From: DATJUF01 sp035524095
GTDB lineage: Bacteria; Desulfobacterota; Binatia; Binatales; Binataceae
Assembly: GCA_035524095.1 (NCBI GenBank)
Contig: DATKPK010000147.1
Span: 1 to 35,856 of the forward strand
Reading direction: 5' to 3'
Length of the DNA: 35,856 nucleotides
Both the position numbers and the translations under genes were made by a program. The notes beneath the pieces are model-generated. The model was not told the DNA's origin. It saw nothing but the letters and a program-made list of their open reading frames with translations, and searched no databases. Shown piece by piece: positions 1 through 7,183 of the stretch (the stretch's first letter is position 1; each line of letters begins with the position of its first letter).

Positions 1-137
1 CGGGCAACGAATGGCGGCGGGTGCAGAAAGCTGACGGCTACAAGTACACGATCGTCAACGGCGAAGTGACCTTCGAGGGCGAGCGCTGCACCGGCGCCAC
101 CCCCGGCCAGGTCCTCCGCCACGGCGTCGGCGCCTAA
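1..137 (+). CDS. Amidohydrolase (D-aminoacylase-like), C-terminal fragment
   Basis: Only the last 44 residues are present; the gene enters from the left edge in the frame starting at base 3 and stops at TAA 135-137. The tail carries YTIVNGEVTF followed by TGATPGQVLR. This is the typical end of amidohydrolase-3 / N-acyl-D-amino-acid deacylase proteins, where the final beta-sandwich strands close with VNG-x-V-T and a TGA-x-PG-x-x-LR tail. These enzymes hydrolyse amide bonds with a metal centre located upstream, outside this window. Family assignment from so short a tail is moderate, and no substrate can be stated. A strong hairpin terminator follows 40 bases downstream. Confidence 0.7.
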   Translation, partial: GNEWRRVQKADGYKYTIVNGEVTFEGERCTGATPGQVLRHGVGA

Positions 138-176
138 GCGATGATCTGATCAGGCTTAGGCCCTGACTACTGAGTT

Positions 177-216
177 GAATGGGGCGTTCCGTAGATCGGA
201 GCGCCCCATTCTCGTT
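177..216 (+). terminator. Strong intrinsic terminator-like hairpin
   Basis: Bases 177-191 pair with 197-211: a 10-bp outer arm (GAATGGGGCG with CGCCCCATTC), one T-G wobble, then TCCG with CGGA, closing a 5-base loop TAGAT. A short T-containing tail (TCGTTT) follows. It sits 40 bases after the amidohydrolase stop and upstream of the next promoter, so it insulates the two genes. The T-tract is modest but the stem is long and GC-rich. Confidence 0.75.
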
Positions 217-301
217 TGCGGATGGTACGTCATTCAAATAAATCCCGCCTCAATAAGTACTTAACTGACACAAAGGTGACCATTCTGCTTGCTTGTAAGT
301 G

Positions 302-330
302 CTGACAGCACAGGCTTGGCAAAATATACT
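302..330 (+). promoter_or_regulatory. Sigma-70-like promoter of the MFS gene
   Basis: CTGACA at 302-307 and TATACT at 325-330 are separated by exactly 17 bases; each hexamer differs from consensus at one position. Transcription would begin near 337, giving a leader of about 24 bases before the ATG at 361. No clear SD site lies in that leader. This is the best promoter match I saw in the window. Confidence 0.6.
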
Positions 331-360
331 CTGGTGTTCCGTCTCACTGGATAATTTTGC

Positions 361-1980
361 ATGAGTGCAGCACCCACCGCATCGTCAGCTAAAGAAGTAG
401 CAACAGGCGCGGCGATACCGGAGCGGAAGGCTGCGCACAAATGGCTCGTCGCCGTTGCTGTGATGCTCGGCGCGACGCTGGAAGTCCTCGATACTTCAAT
501 CGTTAACGTTTCGTTGCCCCATATGCAGGGCAGCTTCTCGGCCAGCCGCGACGAGATTACCTGGATTCTCACCAGTTACATCGTTGCCAATGGGATCATG
601 ATTCCGCTGACCGGATGGATCTCGGCACGATTCGGCCGCAAGCGCTATTTCCTCTTTTCGGTGGTCGTATTCGTGGTTGCTTCGGGACTGTGCGGCGCGG
701 CTGACACGCTCGTCCAGATGGTGATCTTCCGCCTGATTCAAGGTGCTGCCGGCGCCGCGATGATCCCGTCATCGCAAGCCATCATGATGGAGACCTTTCC
801 GCCCGAGGAGCAGGGGCTCGCGATGTCGGTCTGGGGCATGGGACTGCTTACGTCCCCCATGTTGGGTCCGACGCTCGGCGGCTGGATTACTTATAACTGG
901 AGCTGGCGCTGGAATTTTTATATCAACCTGCCGATTGGGATCTTCGCCGCGATCATGGTCAGCATCTTCGTGCATGACCCCGAACATATCCGCAAGTCAC
1001 AGGCGCGGGCGCGCCGAATTGACTATATCGGTATCGCGTATCTGGCGCTCGGCTTAGGCCTATTGCAGATTGTTCTGGATCGCGGCCAGCGGGCGGACTG
1101 GTTTAATTCGACCTGGGTCTGTGCCTTTACGGCCATCGCGGTCGTGGCGCTGGCGTTGCTGGTCTATCACGAATTGCGTTTCCCCGAACCGATTCTCGAC
1201 CTGCGCATCATGGCGATCCCTCTGTTTGATATCTCGGTAATGCTCATCCTGATCATGATGCTGGTGGTGTTCGGCATGAATTTGCTGAACCCGCTGTTTT
1301 TCCAGGAGCTGCTCGGTTATTCGCCGTGGGAATCGGGTATCGCAGTCCTGCCGCGCGGCTTCGGCACCTTGGCCGGGATGTTTGTGATCGGGCAGCTCTC
1401 GCGCCGGGCCTTCGATACGCGCTGGCTGGTCGGACTGGGGTTCGTTCTAATGGCGTATTCCTTATGGTCGATGAGCCATTGGACGCTCGACGTCGGAATC
1501 AGCCATGTACGCTTTGCGATGATATTGTCCGGGCTCGGGTCAGGTCTGATTTTTCCCGCGATGTCGGCGGCTACGCTCGCCTGTGTTGCGCGGGAGCGGA
1601 TGGGTTATGCGGCCAGTCTCTACAATATGATGCGCAATACCGGTTCTGCGATCGGCATCTCGCTGGTGACCAATATGCTCAGCAGCCGCGAGCAGCTCCA
1701 TCAGGCGTATCTGACGCAGCATTTCACCAGCTTTGACGCCTGGAAGATGGATCAGGCCGCGCCGCTGATGCCGGGTGCGCCGCAATTTCATATGGTGACG
1801 GGCCTGATCTCGCAGCAGTCACAAGGGCTGGCGATGGTTTATCGAGTAGTGCAGCAGCAGGCTTCGCTGCTGGCTTATAATGATATTTATCGTACGCTGG
1901 CGCTGGCGGCCGCGATTTTTTCCCCGGGATTCCTGCTTCTCAAGCGGACGCGTCCCGGCGGCAGTTCGGCAGTGCATTGA
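361..1980 (+). CDS. MFS multidrug exporter, DHA2 (EmrB/QacA) family
   Basis: This 539-residue protein is predicted to be an inner-membrane, proton-driven drug or metabolite exporter with 14 membrane helices, the usual length for the EmrB/QacA branch. Seen in the sequence: LDTSIVNV in the first helix (residues 43-50), the loop 2-3 motif GWISARFGRKR (85-95), the antiporter motif C region ending GPTLGGW (to about 175) and WRWNFYINLPIG (182-193), all diagnostic of DHA2 exporters. A roughly 25-residue cytoplasmic leader precedes helix 1. The ATG at 361 suits the promoter, although no SD is visible. There is no HlyD/EmrA membrane-fusion partner or outer-membrane channel gene beside it, so any tripartite partners must be elsewhere. 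The transported substrate is unknown. Confidence 0.9.
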   Translation: MSAAPTASSAKEVATGAAIPERKAAHKWLVAVAVMLGATLEVLDTSIVNVSLPHMQGSFSASRDEITWILTSYIVANGIMIPLTGWISARFGRKRYFLFSVVVFVVASGLCGAADTLVQMVIFRLIQGAAGAAMIPSSQAIMMETFPPEEQGLAMSVWGMGLLTSPMLGPTLGGWITYNWSWRWNFYINLPIGIFAAIMVSIFVHDPEHIRKSQARARRIDYIGIAYLALGLGLLQIVLDRGQRADWFNSTWVCAFTAIAVVALALLVYHELRFPEPILDLRIMAIPLFDISVMLILIMMLVVFGMNLLNPLFFQELLGYSPWESGIAVLPRGFGTLAGMFVIGQLSRRAFDTRWLVGLGFVLMAYSLWSMSHWTLDVGISHVRFAMILSGLGSGLIFPAMSAATLACVARERMGYAASLYNMMRNTGSAIGISLVTNMLSSREQLHQAYLTQHFTSFDAWKMDQAAPLMPGAPQFHMVTGLISQQSQGLAMVYRVVQQQASLLAYNDIYRTLALAAAIFSPGFLLLKRTRPGGSSAVH

Positions 1981-1997
1981 CTAGGGTTTTACGTAAA

Positions 1998-2017
1998 TGC
2001 AGGAGTTCAATCCTGCA
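1998..2017 (+). terminator. Small stem-loop after the MFS gene
   Basis: TGCAGGA (1998-2004) pairs perfectly with TCCTGCA (2011-2017) around a 6-base loop, 18 bases past the exporter stop. No T-tract follows on the plus strand, so termination is only possible, not shown. Confidence 0.3.
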
Positions 2018-2118
2018 GTTGGCTATGCCCGCTAGCTATCCAACGCTGACGATGGATATAAAGAATTAGTGCCTGAAAAGGAAAAGTGAGCTAGCATCGG
2101 GACGGTGGTGTTGCGCGA

Positions 2119-2850
2119 ATGGATGAGCGAACTTGCGCGATGGTGGTGGTGGGGAATGAAATCCTCTCTGGCAAGGTCCAGGATACCAATGCCTATTTCG
2201 CCGCGCGCGAATTGCGGAAGCTTGGCGTCGCCCTCAAGCGTATCGCGGTAGTGCCTGATGAAATCCAGCCAATCGCGGATGAAGTCAGTTATTGCGCCAA
2301 GACTTTTGACTTCGTGCTCACTTCGGGCGGTGTCGGCCCGACGCATGACGATATAACAATTGAGGCGATAGCGGTCGCCTTTGGCCGCAAGCTTGTCCAG
2401 CATCCGGAGCTGGAACGGATCGTGCTGCATCATTTCAAGGGTGGAGTGAACGCCGCTGGGCTCAAGATGACTGAAGTGCCAGAAGGTGCAGTACTGAATG
2501 CCGCTGGTGATTTGCGTTTTCCGACGGTCCAACTCGAAAACGTCTATATATTGCCAGGGATTCCTCAGATCTTCGAATCGAAGCTGATGGCGCTCGTAGG
2601 GCGATTTACGACTGATCCTTACTTTATTCGCAGCATTTTCCTTGATGCGAGCGAAGGGCTAATCGCCGAGCACTTGAATGAATGTTTGAAACATTACCCG
2701 GGCCTCCTTCTAGGATCCTATCCAAGGATCGGCGATAGCAATTACCGGGTGAAGCTGACGTTGGAATCAAAGGACGTTGACTATTTGCAAAAGGCGTTCG
2801 ATCATTTGATGGGACTCTTGCCCAAGGACGCGGTGGTGAAGGTGGAATAG
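2119..2850 (+). CDS. Molybdopterin-binding domain protein (CinA N-terminal-like)
   Basis: A 243-residue protein with a MoCF_biosynth (MoaB/MogA/CinA-N) fold at the N-terminus. Seen: GNEILSGKVQDTN at residues 12-24 and the nucleotide/pterin-binding loop TSGGVGPTHDDIT at 68-80, the family signature. The remaining third matches the extra domain of stand-alone CinA-N-like proteins and of the N-terminal part of eukaryotic FAD synthase. Full-length CinA has an additional C-terminal NMN-deamidase domain, which is absent here. The role is therefore uncertain: molybdenum cofactor handling or a nucleotide pyrophosphatase-type activity are the family options. The small exported protein starts 22 bases downstream, so the two may share a transcript. 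Confidence 0.8.
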   Translation: MDERTCAMVVVGNEILSGKVQDTNAYFAARELRKLGVALKRIAVVPDEIQPIADEVSYCAKTFDFVLTSGGVGPTHDDITIEAIAVAFGRKLVQHPELERIVLHHFKGGVNAAGLKMTEVPEGAVLNAAGDLRFPTVQLENVYILPGIPQIFESKLMALVGRFTTDPYFIRSIFLDASEGLIAEHLNECLKHYPGLLLGSYPRIGDSNYRVKLTLESKDVDYLQKAFDHLMGLLPKDAVVKVE

Positions 2851-2872
2851 CGGTGGGGGTGAGGAGAACGCA

Positions 2873-3427
2873 ATGAAAAACACGAGTCGATTAACGATGG
2901 GAGTTCTTGTGCTGGCATTGGCGCTGTCGGCTGCGGCGTTGGCGCAAGACAGCACTGGAGTTGGCACCAATCCGCAGGTGCCTCAGCCGCAGGAAAGCCC
3001 GGGCGTCAATTGGAAGGGCGTCGGGGTCGGCGCGGGCACCGTTGTCGGTAACCTGTTTTATATGCCGGCCAAGCTGCTGTACGGCATCGGCGGCGGTATC
3101 GTCGGTGGCGCAGGCTATGTCCTGACGGGTGGCAATAAGCAGGTAGCAGATACGATCTGGCGTAGTTCGCTGGGTGGTGATTACGTTCTAACACCCAGCA
3201 TGGTCGCCGGTAAGCAGCCGGTCAACTTCAGCGGACCGACGGAGACTGCGCCACAGGCAAACGCCAATGAAAATGGTAGTACCGTAGCGAATACCGGTTA
3301 TCCCGCCAGTTCGACGCTGCCTGCCGCTAGTCCCGCGGTGAATCCGGCACCACATCCTATCGACAGTGGCGCCGGTCCGGTCAACGGCGGCAACCTGTCG
3401 CCGCGTACGGACACCAATATCGAGTAG
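2873..3427 (+). CDS. Exported glycine-rich protein of unknown function
   Basis: The protein has 184 residues. The start is well supported: GAGGAG at 2861-2866 lies 6 bases before the ATG. A clear Sec signal peptide (KNTSR, then a hydrophobic core to ALA) ends near residue 24 before QDSTG. Residues 40-85 form two short hydrophobic glycine-rich segments (GVGAGTVVGNLFYMPAKLLY and the GIGGGIVGGAGYVL stretch), followed by a conserved-looking block with IWRSSLGGDYVLTP. The C-terminal 70 residues are low-complexity, rich in Asn, Pro, Ala and Thr. From memory, similar exported proteins with a PAKLLY/LGG-YVLTP core occur in several proteobacterial-type lineages without known function. It may insert in or associate with the envelope; nothing more specific can be claimed. 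Confidence 0.75.
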   Translation: MKNTSRLTMGVLVLALALSAAALAQDSTGVGTNPQVPQPQESPGVNWKGVGVGAGTVVGNLFYMPAKLLYGIGGGIVGGAGYVLTGGNKQVADTIWRSSLGGDYVLTPSMVAGKQPVNFSGPTETAPQANANENGSTVANTGYPASSTLPAASPAVNPAPHPIDSGAGPVNGGNLSPRTDTNIE

Positions 3428-3456
3428 CGGCTCGTCAGAGAGGTCATGATCGTTCG

Positions 3457-3810
3457 ATGGCGAAGCCGCGCTTCTATTGGAAATCCACCTGCTCGACCTG
3501 CCGCGATGCGCGCAGCTTTATCCTGAACGATCTCGGCGTTGAGGTTGAAGAGCGCAATTATGCCAAGGAGCCGCTTGGCCTCGACGAGTTGAAGGCAATC
3601 TTCAAAGGTGCCGACCCTCGCGATTACATGAATCCGAAAAGTCCAGCTTTCAAGGCGATGGGCTTGAAGGGTAAACCGCTGACGCAAACTCAGGCGCTCG
3701 AATTGATGGCGCAGGAGCCGAATCTGATTAAGCGTCCAGTGACGGTAGCCGGGAAGAAGATTATCGCCGGCTTCGATCGCGATGCGTTGCGCGAGGCTCT
3801 AAAGGGTTAG
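3457..3810 (+). CDS. ArsC/Spx/YffB-family thioredoxin-fold protein
   Basis: The 117-residue length is normal for the ArsC family. A CxxC pair (C12 and C15 in STCSTCRDA) sits at the thioredoxin-fold active site, as in the YffB/Spx branch rather than the single-Cys CGTSR of plasmid arsenate reductases. A conserved Arg-Pro pair follows in LIKRPVTV, the cis-proline region that flanks the active site, and the tail GFDRDALREAL is typical. The protein probably works as a glutathione- or thiol-dependent reductase in the cytoplasm; arsenate as substrate is not assured. Glutathione genes (gshA, grxC) are present elsewhere in the window, consistent with a GSH-using cell. It is convergent with the LysR gene, with 10 bases between stops. 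Confidence 0.8.
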   Translation: MAKPRFYWKSTCSTCRDARSFILNDLGVEVEERNYAKEPLGLDELKAIFKGADPRDYMNPKSPAFKAMGLKGKPLTQTQALELMAQEPNLIKRPVTVAGKKIIAGFDRDALREALKG

Positions 3811-3820
3811 CCGCTGAGGG

Positions 3821-4795
3821 TTAGCTGGTCGAGGCGGCCTTTTCGGCGGCCTCGATGCGATCGATACGGTCCCGCTCGATTCGATTGTTGCGCGAGTGAC
3901 CGCCCGGTATCGGCAGCTTGCTTGCCGTCAGCACGTCGATGAATTTGCGGACAGCCGGCGATAGTTCGCGTCCCCGCTTATAGATGATTGCGAGCGGACG
4001 GGTGAAAGGCCCTTCGCTGAATTCAAGCATTTTGAGCGAGCCGCGCGTCGTCTCCTGCTCGACCGTGGAGCGCGGTACGATAGCTATTCCCTGTCCGATC
4101 TCGACTGCGCGTTTGATCGTTTCGATGTTGTCGAATTCCATCGTATAATTAGGCTTGACCCCGTATTCACGCAGGATGCGATCGGAGGCCTTGCGCGTCG
4201 CAATGTCGCGTTCGTAACCGACAAAGCGTTGCCCGACAAGTTGGCTGACGCTGACCTTGTTCGACTTCGCCAGCGAGTCCTCGGGCGGCACGACCAACAC
4301 CAGTTCGTCGTGCCGGAAGGCGATCGTGACGATCTGGCTGCGCTTGGCCGGATAAGCAACGACGCCCAGATCGATTTTGCCCTCAACCAAGTCTTCATAG
4401 ATCTTGTTTGAGCGCAGATACTCAAGGTGAACGTTGACCTGCGGGAAAGCGCGCAGGAATTCAGACAGGTACGGCGGCAATTCGTGCAGCCCCACGCTAT
4501 AGACAGTGCCGACCCGGATCGACCCTGCCACCACCGATCCGATTTCGCGCAAACGGTTTTCTAATTCGATAAAGCGGCGGACGATTTCTTTGCTCGAATT
4601 GTAAAGAATTTGGCCCGCGGCAGTCGGCTTGACTCCAGCCCGCGCTCGCTCCAACAATCGGCACTCGTACTTATCTTCAAGGCTCCGGACCTGCTGGCTG
4701 ACCGCCGATTGAGTCACGAAATTTTGCGAGGCAGCATAAGAAACGCTACCGCTTTCGATAATGTCGCAGAAGACCTTTAACGTTTCGATGTGCAT
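3821..4795 (-). CDS. LysR-family transcriptional regulator
   Basis: A 324-residue LTTR. Residues 1-60 are the winged helix-turn-helix, starting MHIETLKVFCDIIESGS and including VTQSAVSQQVRSLE as the recognition-helix region. Residues 90-295 form the two-lobed effector-binding domain, with GSIRVGTVYSVG at its start and GIAIVPRSTVE late. A charged, arginine-rich tail follows. The gene is divergent from the acyl-CoA dehydrogenase gene across 175 bases that contain a T-N11-A dyad close to its own start, the arrangement of an LTTR that autoregulates and controls its divergent neighbour. By analogy with GcdR of pseudomonads it may respond to glutarate or a CoA ester, but the effector is inference only. 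Confidence 0.9.
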   Translation of the reverse strand: MHIETLKVFCDIIESGSVSYAASQNFVTQSAVSQQVRSLEDKYECRLLERARAGVKPTAAGQILYNSSKEIVRRFIELENRLREIGSVVAGSIRVGTVYSVGLHELPPYLSEFLRAFPQVNVHLEYLRSNKIYEDLVEGKIDLGVVAYPAKRSQIVTIAFRHDELVLVVPPEDSLAKSNKVSVSQLVGQRFVGYERDIATRKASDRILREYGVKPNYTMEFDNIETIKRAVEIGQGIAIVPRSTVEQETTRGSLKMLEFSEGPFTRPLAIIYKRGRELSPAVRKFIDVLTASKLPIPGGHSRNNRIERDRIDRIEAAEKAASTS

Positions 4796-4820
4796 AACGC
4801 TACGTTCTGATATAAGCGTA

Positions 4821-4833
4821 TTTGATGGTCAAA
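4821..4833. promoter_or_regulatory. LTTR box (T-N11-A dyad) in the lysR/acyl-CoA dehydrogenase intergenic region
   Basis: TTTGA-TGG-TCAAA is a perfect 5-bp dyad that satisfies the T-N11-A rule for LysR-type operators. A second, slightly offset repeat (GCGTA 4816-4820 and TACGC 4837-4841) surrounds it. It lies 25 bases upstream of the lysR start and 137 bases upstream of the divergent gene, a usual position for autoregulation plus activation. Confidence 0.5.
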
Positions 4834-4970
4834 GCTTACGCAACTGGGTGCCGGACAAAAACTGTGGCAAACTTATGGCGCCATTTGCCGATCCCAATTG
4901 GCCGCGCTCACAGATCCGCTAAAGTAGCCACACTGATAGCTGACGCGGCTCACACTTATGGAGTATTACG

Positions 4971-6140
4971 ATGGCCGACTTGTTGAAAGATCTTGATTTT
5001 TTTCATCTCGACGACCTGCTCGGCCCTGAAGAAAAGATGACGCGAGACGCGGTCCGGCAATTCGTGCAGCGCGAATTTATGCCCGGGGTTGAACGCCATT
5101 TTGCTGACGCGACCTTTCCCCTCGAAATCATCCCGCAGCTGGCGGAACTTGGCGTCTTTGGCGCCAATCTCAAAGGCTACGGCTGCGCCGGGATGAACAA
5201 CGTCGCTTATGGCCTGATTATGCAGGAACTCGAAGCGGCAGATTCTGGTCTTCGCTCCTTCGCTTCGGTTCAGAGCGCGCTGGCGATGTATGCGATTTAT
5301 GCGTGGGGTTCGGAGGAGCAGAAGAATCGCTATCTGCCCGAGATGGCGAAAGGAAAGCTAATTGGATGCTTTGGCTTGACCGAGCCTGACCATGGCTCGG
5401 ATCCGGGCGGGATGGAGACACGCGCCCGCAAGGATGGCCGTGGCTGGGTGCTGAATGGCACCAAGCGCTGGATTACTAACGGTTCAATCGCCGATGTCGC
5501 GATCGTGTGGGCGAAAATTGAAGATGGCATCACCGGCTTTATCGTCGAGAAGGGCGCGCCCGGCTTTAGCACGCGCGATATCCACGGCAAGTTTTCGATG
5601 CGCGCATCGATCACTTCGGAACTTATGTTCGATGACGTCCGGCTCGACGCTTCCAGTCATCTGCCAACCGCGCGCGGCCTCAAGGCGCCGCTCGCGTGTC
5701 TCACTCAAGCGCGTTACGGAATCGCGTGGGGTGCAATCGGCGCGGCGCGCACCTGTTATCTGTGCGCACTCGATTACGTCAAGTCGCGCAAGCAGTTCTC
5801 GCGTCCGTTGGCGGGTTATCAACTCGTTCAACAAAAATTGGTTAACATGCTGACCGAAATTACCAAGGCTCAGATGGTTTGCCTGCGCCTCGGCCAGCTC
5901 AAGGACGAAGGCAAGTATCGTCCCGAGCACGTATCGTTTGCCAAGCGCAACAACGTGCAGTCCGCGCTCGATATCGCGCGCACGGCCCGCGACATGCTCG
6001 GCGCCAACGGCATCGTCAACGAGTATCCGATCATCCGGCACATGCTTAATCTCGAAACGGTCAACACTTACGAGGGCACCTACGATGTCCATACGCTGAT
6101 TCTGGGACGCGACATCACCGGAGCCGCCGCCTTCGACTAG
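4971..6140 (+). CDS. gcdH: Acyl-CoA dehydrogenase, glutaryl-CoA dehydrogenase-like
   Basis: A 389-residue flavoprotein of normal family length. Seen: the FAD/substrate motif GCFGLTEPDHGSDPGGMET in the middle domain, WITNGSIADVAIVWAK, the C-terminal helical-domain signature ARTARDMLGANGI, and NTYEGTYDVHTLILGRDITG, in which E368 is the catalytic base. The YEGT-x-D-x-H-x-LILGR-x-ITG ending is characteristic of glutaryl-CoA dehydrogenases, which dehydrogenate and decarboxylate glutaryl-CoA to crotonyl-CoA in lysine, tryptophan and benzoyl-CoA breakdown. Related short or branched acyl-CoA dehydrogenases cannot be excluded. GGAG at 4960-4963 precedes the ATG by 7 bases. The divergent LysR gene is the likely regulator, and the downstream SDR may belong to the same pathway. 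No ETF genes are present in the window. Confidence 0.88.
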   Translation: MADLLKDLDFFHLDDLLGPEEKMTRDAVRQFVQREFMPGVERHFADATFPLEIIPQLAELGVFGANLKGYGCAGMNNVAYGLIMQELEAADSGLRSFASVQSALAMYAIYAWGSEEQKNRYLPEMAKGKLIGCFGLTEPDHGSDPGGMETRARKDGRGWVLNGTKRWITNGSIADVAIVWAKIEDGITGFIVEKGAPGFSTRDIHGKFSMRASITSELMFDDVRLDASSHLPTARGLKAPLACLTQARYGIAWGAIGAARTCYLCALDYVKSRKQFSRPLAGYQLVQQKLVNMLTEITKAQMVCLRLGQLKDEGKYRPEHVSFAKRNNVQSALDIARTARDMLGANGIVNEYPIIRHMLNLETVNTYEGTYDVHTLILGRDITGAAAFD

Positions 6141-6165
6141 ATATAACTATCACCTGTGAGAGAAA

Positions 6166-6183
6166 GGGTTCGCCTGCGAACCC
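6166..6183 (+). terminator. Stem-loop after the acyl-CoA dehydrogenase gene
   Basis: GGGTTCG pairs with CGAACCC around a CCTG loop, 25 bases after the dehydrogenase stop. The stem is perfect but no T-tract follows, so it may only stabilise the 3' end or slow polymerase. It lies in the 223-base gap before the SDR, in which I see no other convincing element. Confidence 0.4.
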
Positions 6184-6363
6184 GCGCCGACGTCAGTCCG
6201 CGAACAGTCCGCCTAAAATGTGAGTTGGCGCTCGGCTGCGAGCATCGCGCTTGAGAATCTGTTGCTGAACGGCTGCGCAAGCACGGCCTATGACAAGGGA
6301 AAGCTATGCGTGGTACTTTCCGTCTCGAAATTCTGCAAGGCTAATAATGAGGATCAAGCGGCG

Positions 6364-7182
6364 ATGGAACTTAGAGGTAAAAATGCGATCGTAACTGGGG
6401 CAGCGCGGGGCATTGGCCGTGGTATCGCTCTCAAACTGGCGGCCACAGGCGCCAATATCGCGCTGGTCGATATGGGTAATCCTTCCGACAAAGCGCTTAC
6501 CTATAATCTCGCAGCACAAACCGAATTGTTGAAGACCGTCGAGGAAGTGAAAGCGCTGGGCGTCAAAGCGATTCCAGTCCTCGCCGATGTCACCAAGTTC
6601 GCCGATTGCCAGCGGATGGCGGGAGAGACCGCGAAAGCCTTCGGCGGCATTGATATCCTGGTTGCGAACGCTGGCATCATTGCAGTTGGCCTCGTCGCCG
6701 ACTTCCCCGAAGAGCAATGGGACCGCGTGATGGATGTCAACGCCAAAGGGCCGTTCTTATGCGCCAAGGCTGTGATCCCCTATCTGACGCGTCAGAAAGA
6801 GGGTGCGATCATCAATACAGCCTCGATTGCCGGTAAGCGCGGACGGGCTGGGGCTTCAGCCTATTGCGCGAGCAAATTTGCGGTCGTCGCCCTGACCCAA
6901 GCGCTCGCGGAAGAACTCGGCTATGCGAATATTCGCGTGAATGCCGTATGTCCGGGCTTCCTGCGCACTGCGATGTGGACCGAAGTGCTCAACAAGGTTC
7001 CAGGGTTGCTCGGGATGGCCAGTGGCGATGTCGACAATCTGACGCATATTTCGCGCACCGGTACCTTCCTCGGGCGCGAGCAGACACCCGCGGATATCGG
7101 CGACGCCGTGGTTTATCTTGCCCAGGCCGACAATGTGACGGGCGTCGCACTCAACGTCGCGGGCGGCGCCGAAGTCCATTGA
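6364..7182 (+). CDS. SDR oxidoreductase, mycofactocin-type insert
   Basis: A 272-residue classical short-chain dehydrogenase. The Rossmann motif TGAARGIGRG is at 11-20, NAG at 102-104, and the catalytic S154, Y167 and K171 appear in NTASIAG and SAYCASK. It should oxidise or reduce an alcohol/ketone using NAD(P). After the second strand (VDMG, 35-38) there is an extra loop containing TYNLAAQTELLKTVEEVKALG. It resembles the long insert of mycofactocin-coupled SDRs, which hold their nicotinamide tightly and pass electrons to mycofactocin instead of exchanging NAD. The frame extends 48 codons further upstream, but that part is unlike any SDR; the ATG at 6364 has TGAGGA 10 bases before it and starts exactly at the family N-terminus. 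It is convergent with the next gene, with one base between the stops. Confidence 0.88.
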   Translation: MELRGKNAIVTGAARGIGRGIALKLAATGANIALVDMGNPSDKALTYNLAAQTELLKTVEEVKALGVKAIPVLADVTKFADCQRMAGETAKAFGGIDILVANAGIIAVGLVADFPEEQWDRVMDVNAKGPFLCAKAVIPYLTRQKEGAIINTASIAGKRGRAGASAYCASKFAVVALTQALAEELGYANIRVNAVCPGFLRTAMWTEVLNKVPGLLGMASGDVDNLTHISRTGTFLGREQTPADIGDAVVYLAQADNVTGVALNVAGGAEVH

Positions 7183-7183
7183 G

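Noticed and set aside
3830..3854. Hairpin (CGAGGC with GCCTCG) near the lysR and arsC-like stops
   Set aside because: It lies inside the lysR coding end, has a mismatch and no T-tract; not counted as a terminator.
5484..6092. 202-codon minus-strand ORF
   Set aside because: Antisense to the acyl-CoA dehydrogenase C-terminal half; composition is unlike a real protein.
6220..6363. 48-codon N-terminal extension of the SDR
   Set aside because: It precedes the Rossmann start with sequence unlike the family, and the ATG at 6364 has a usable SD.
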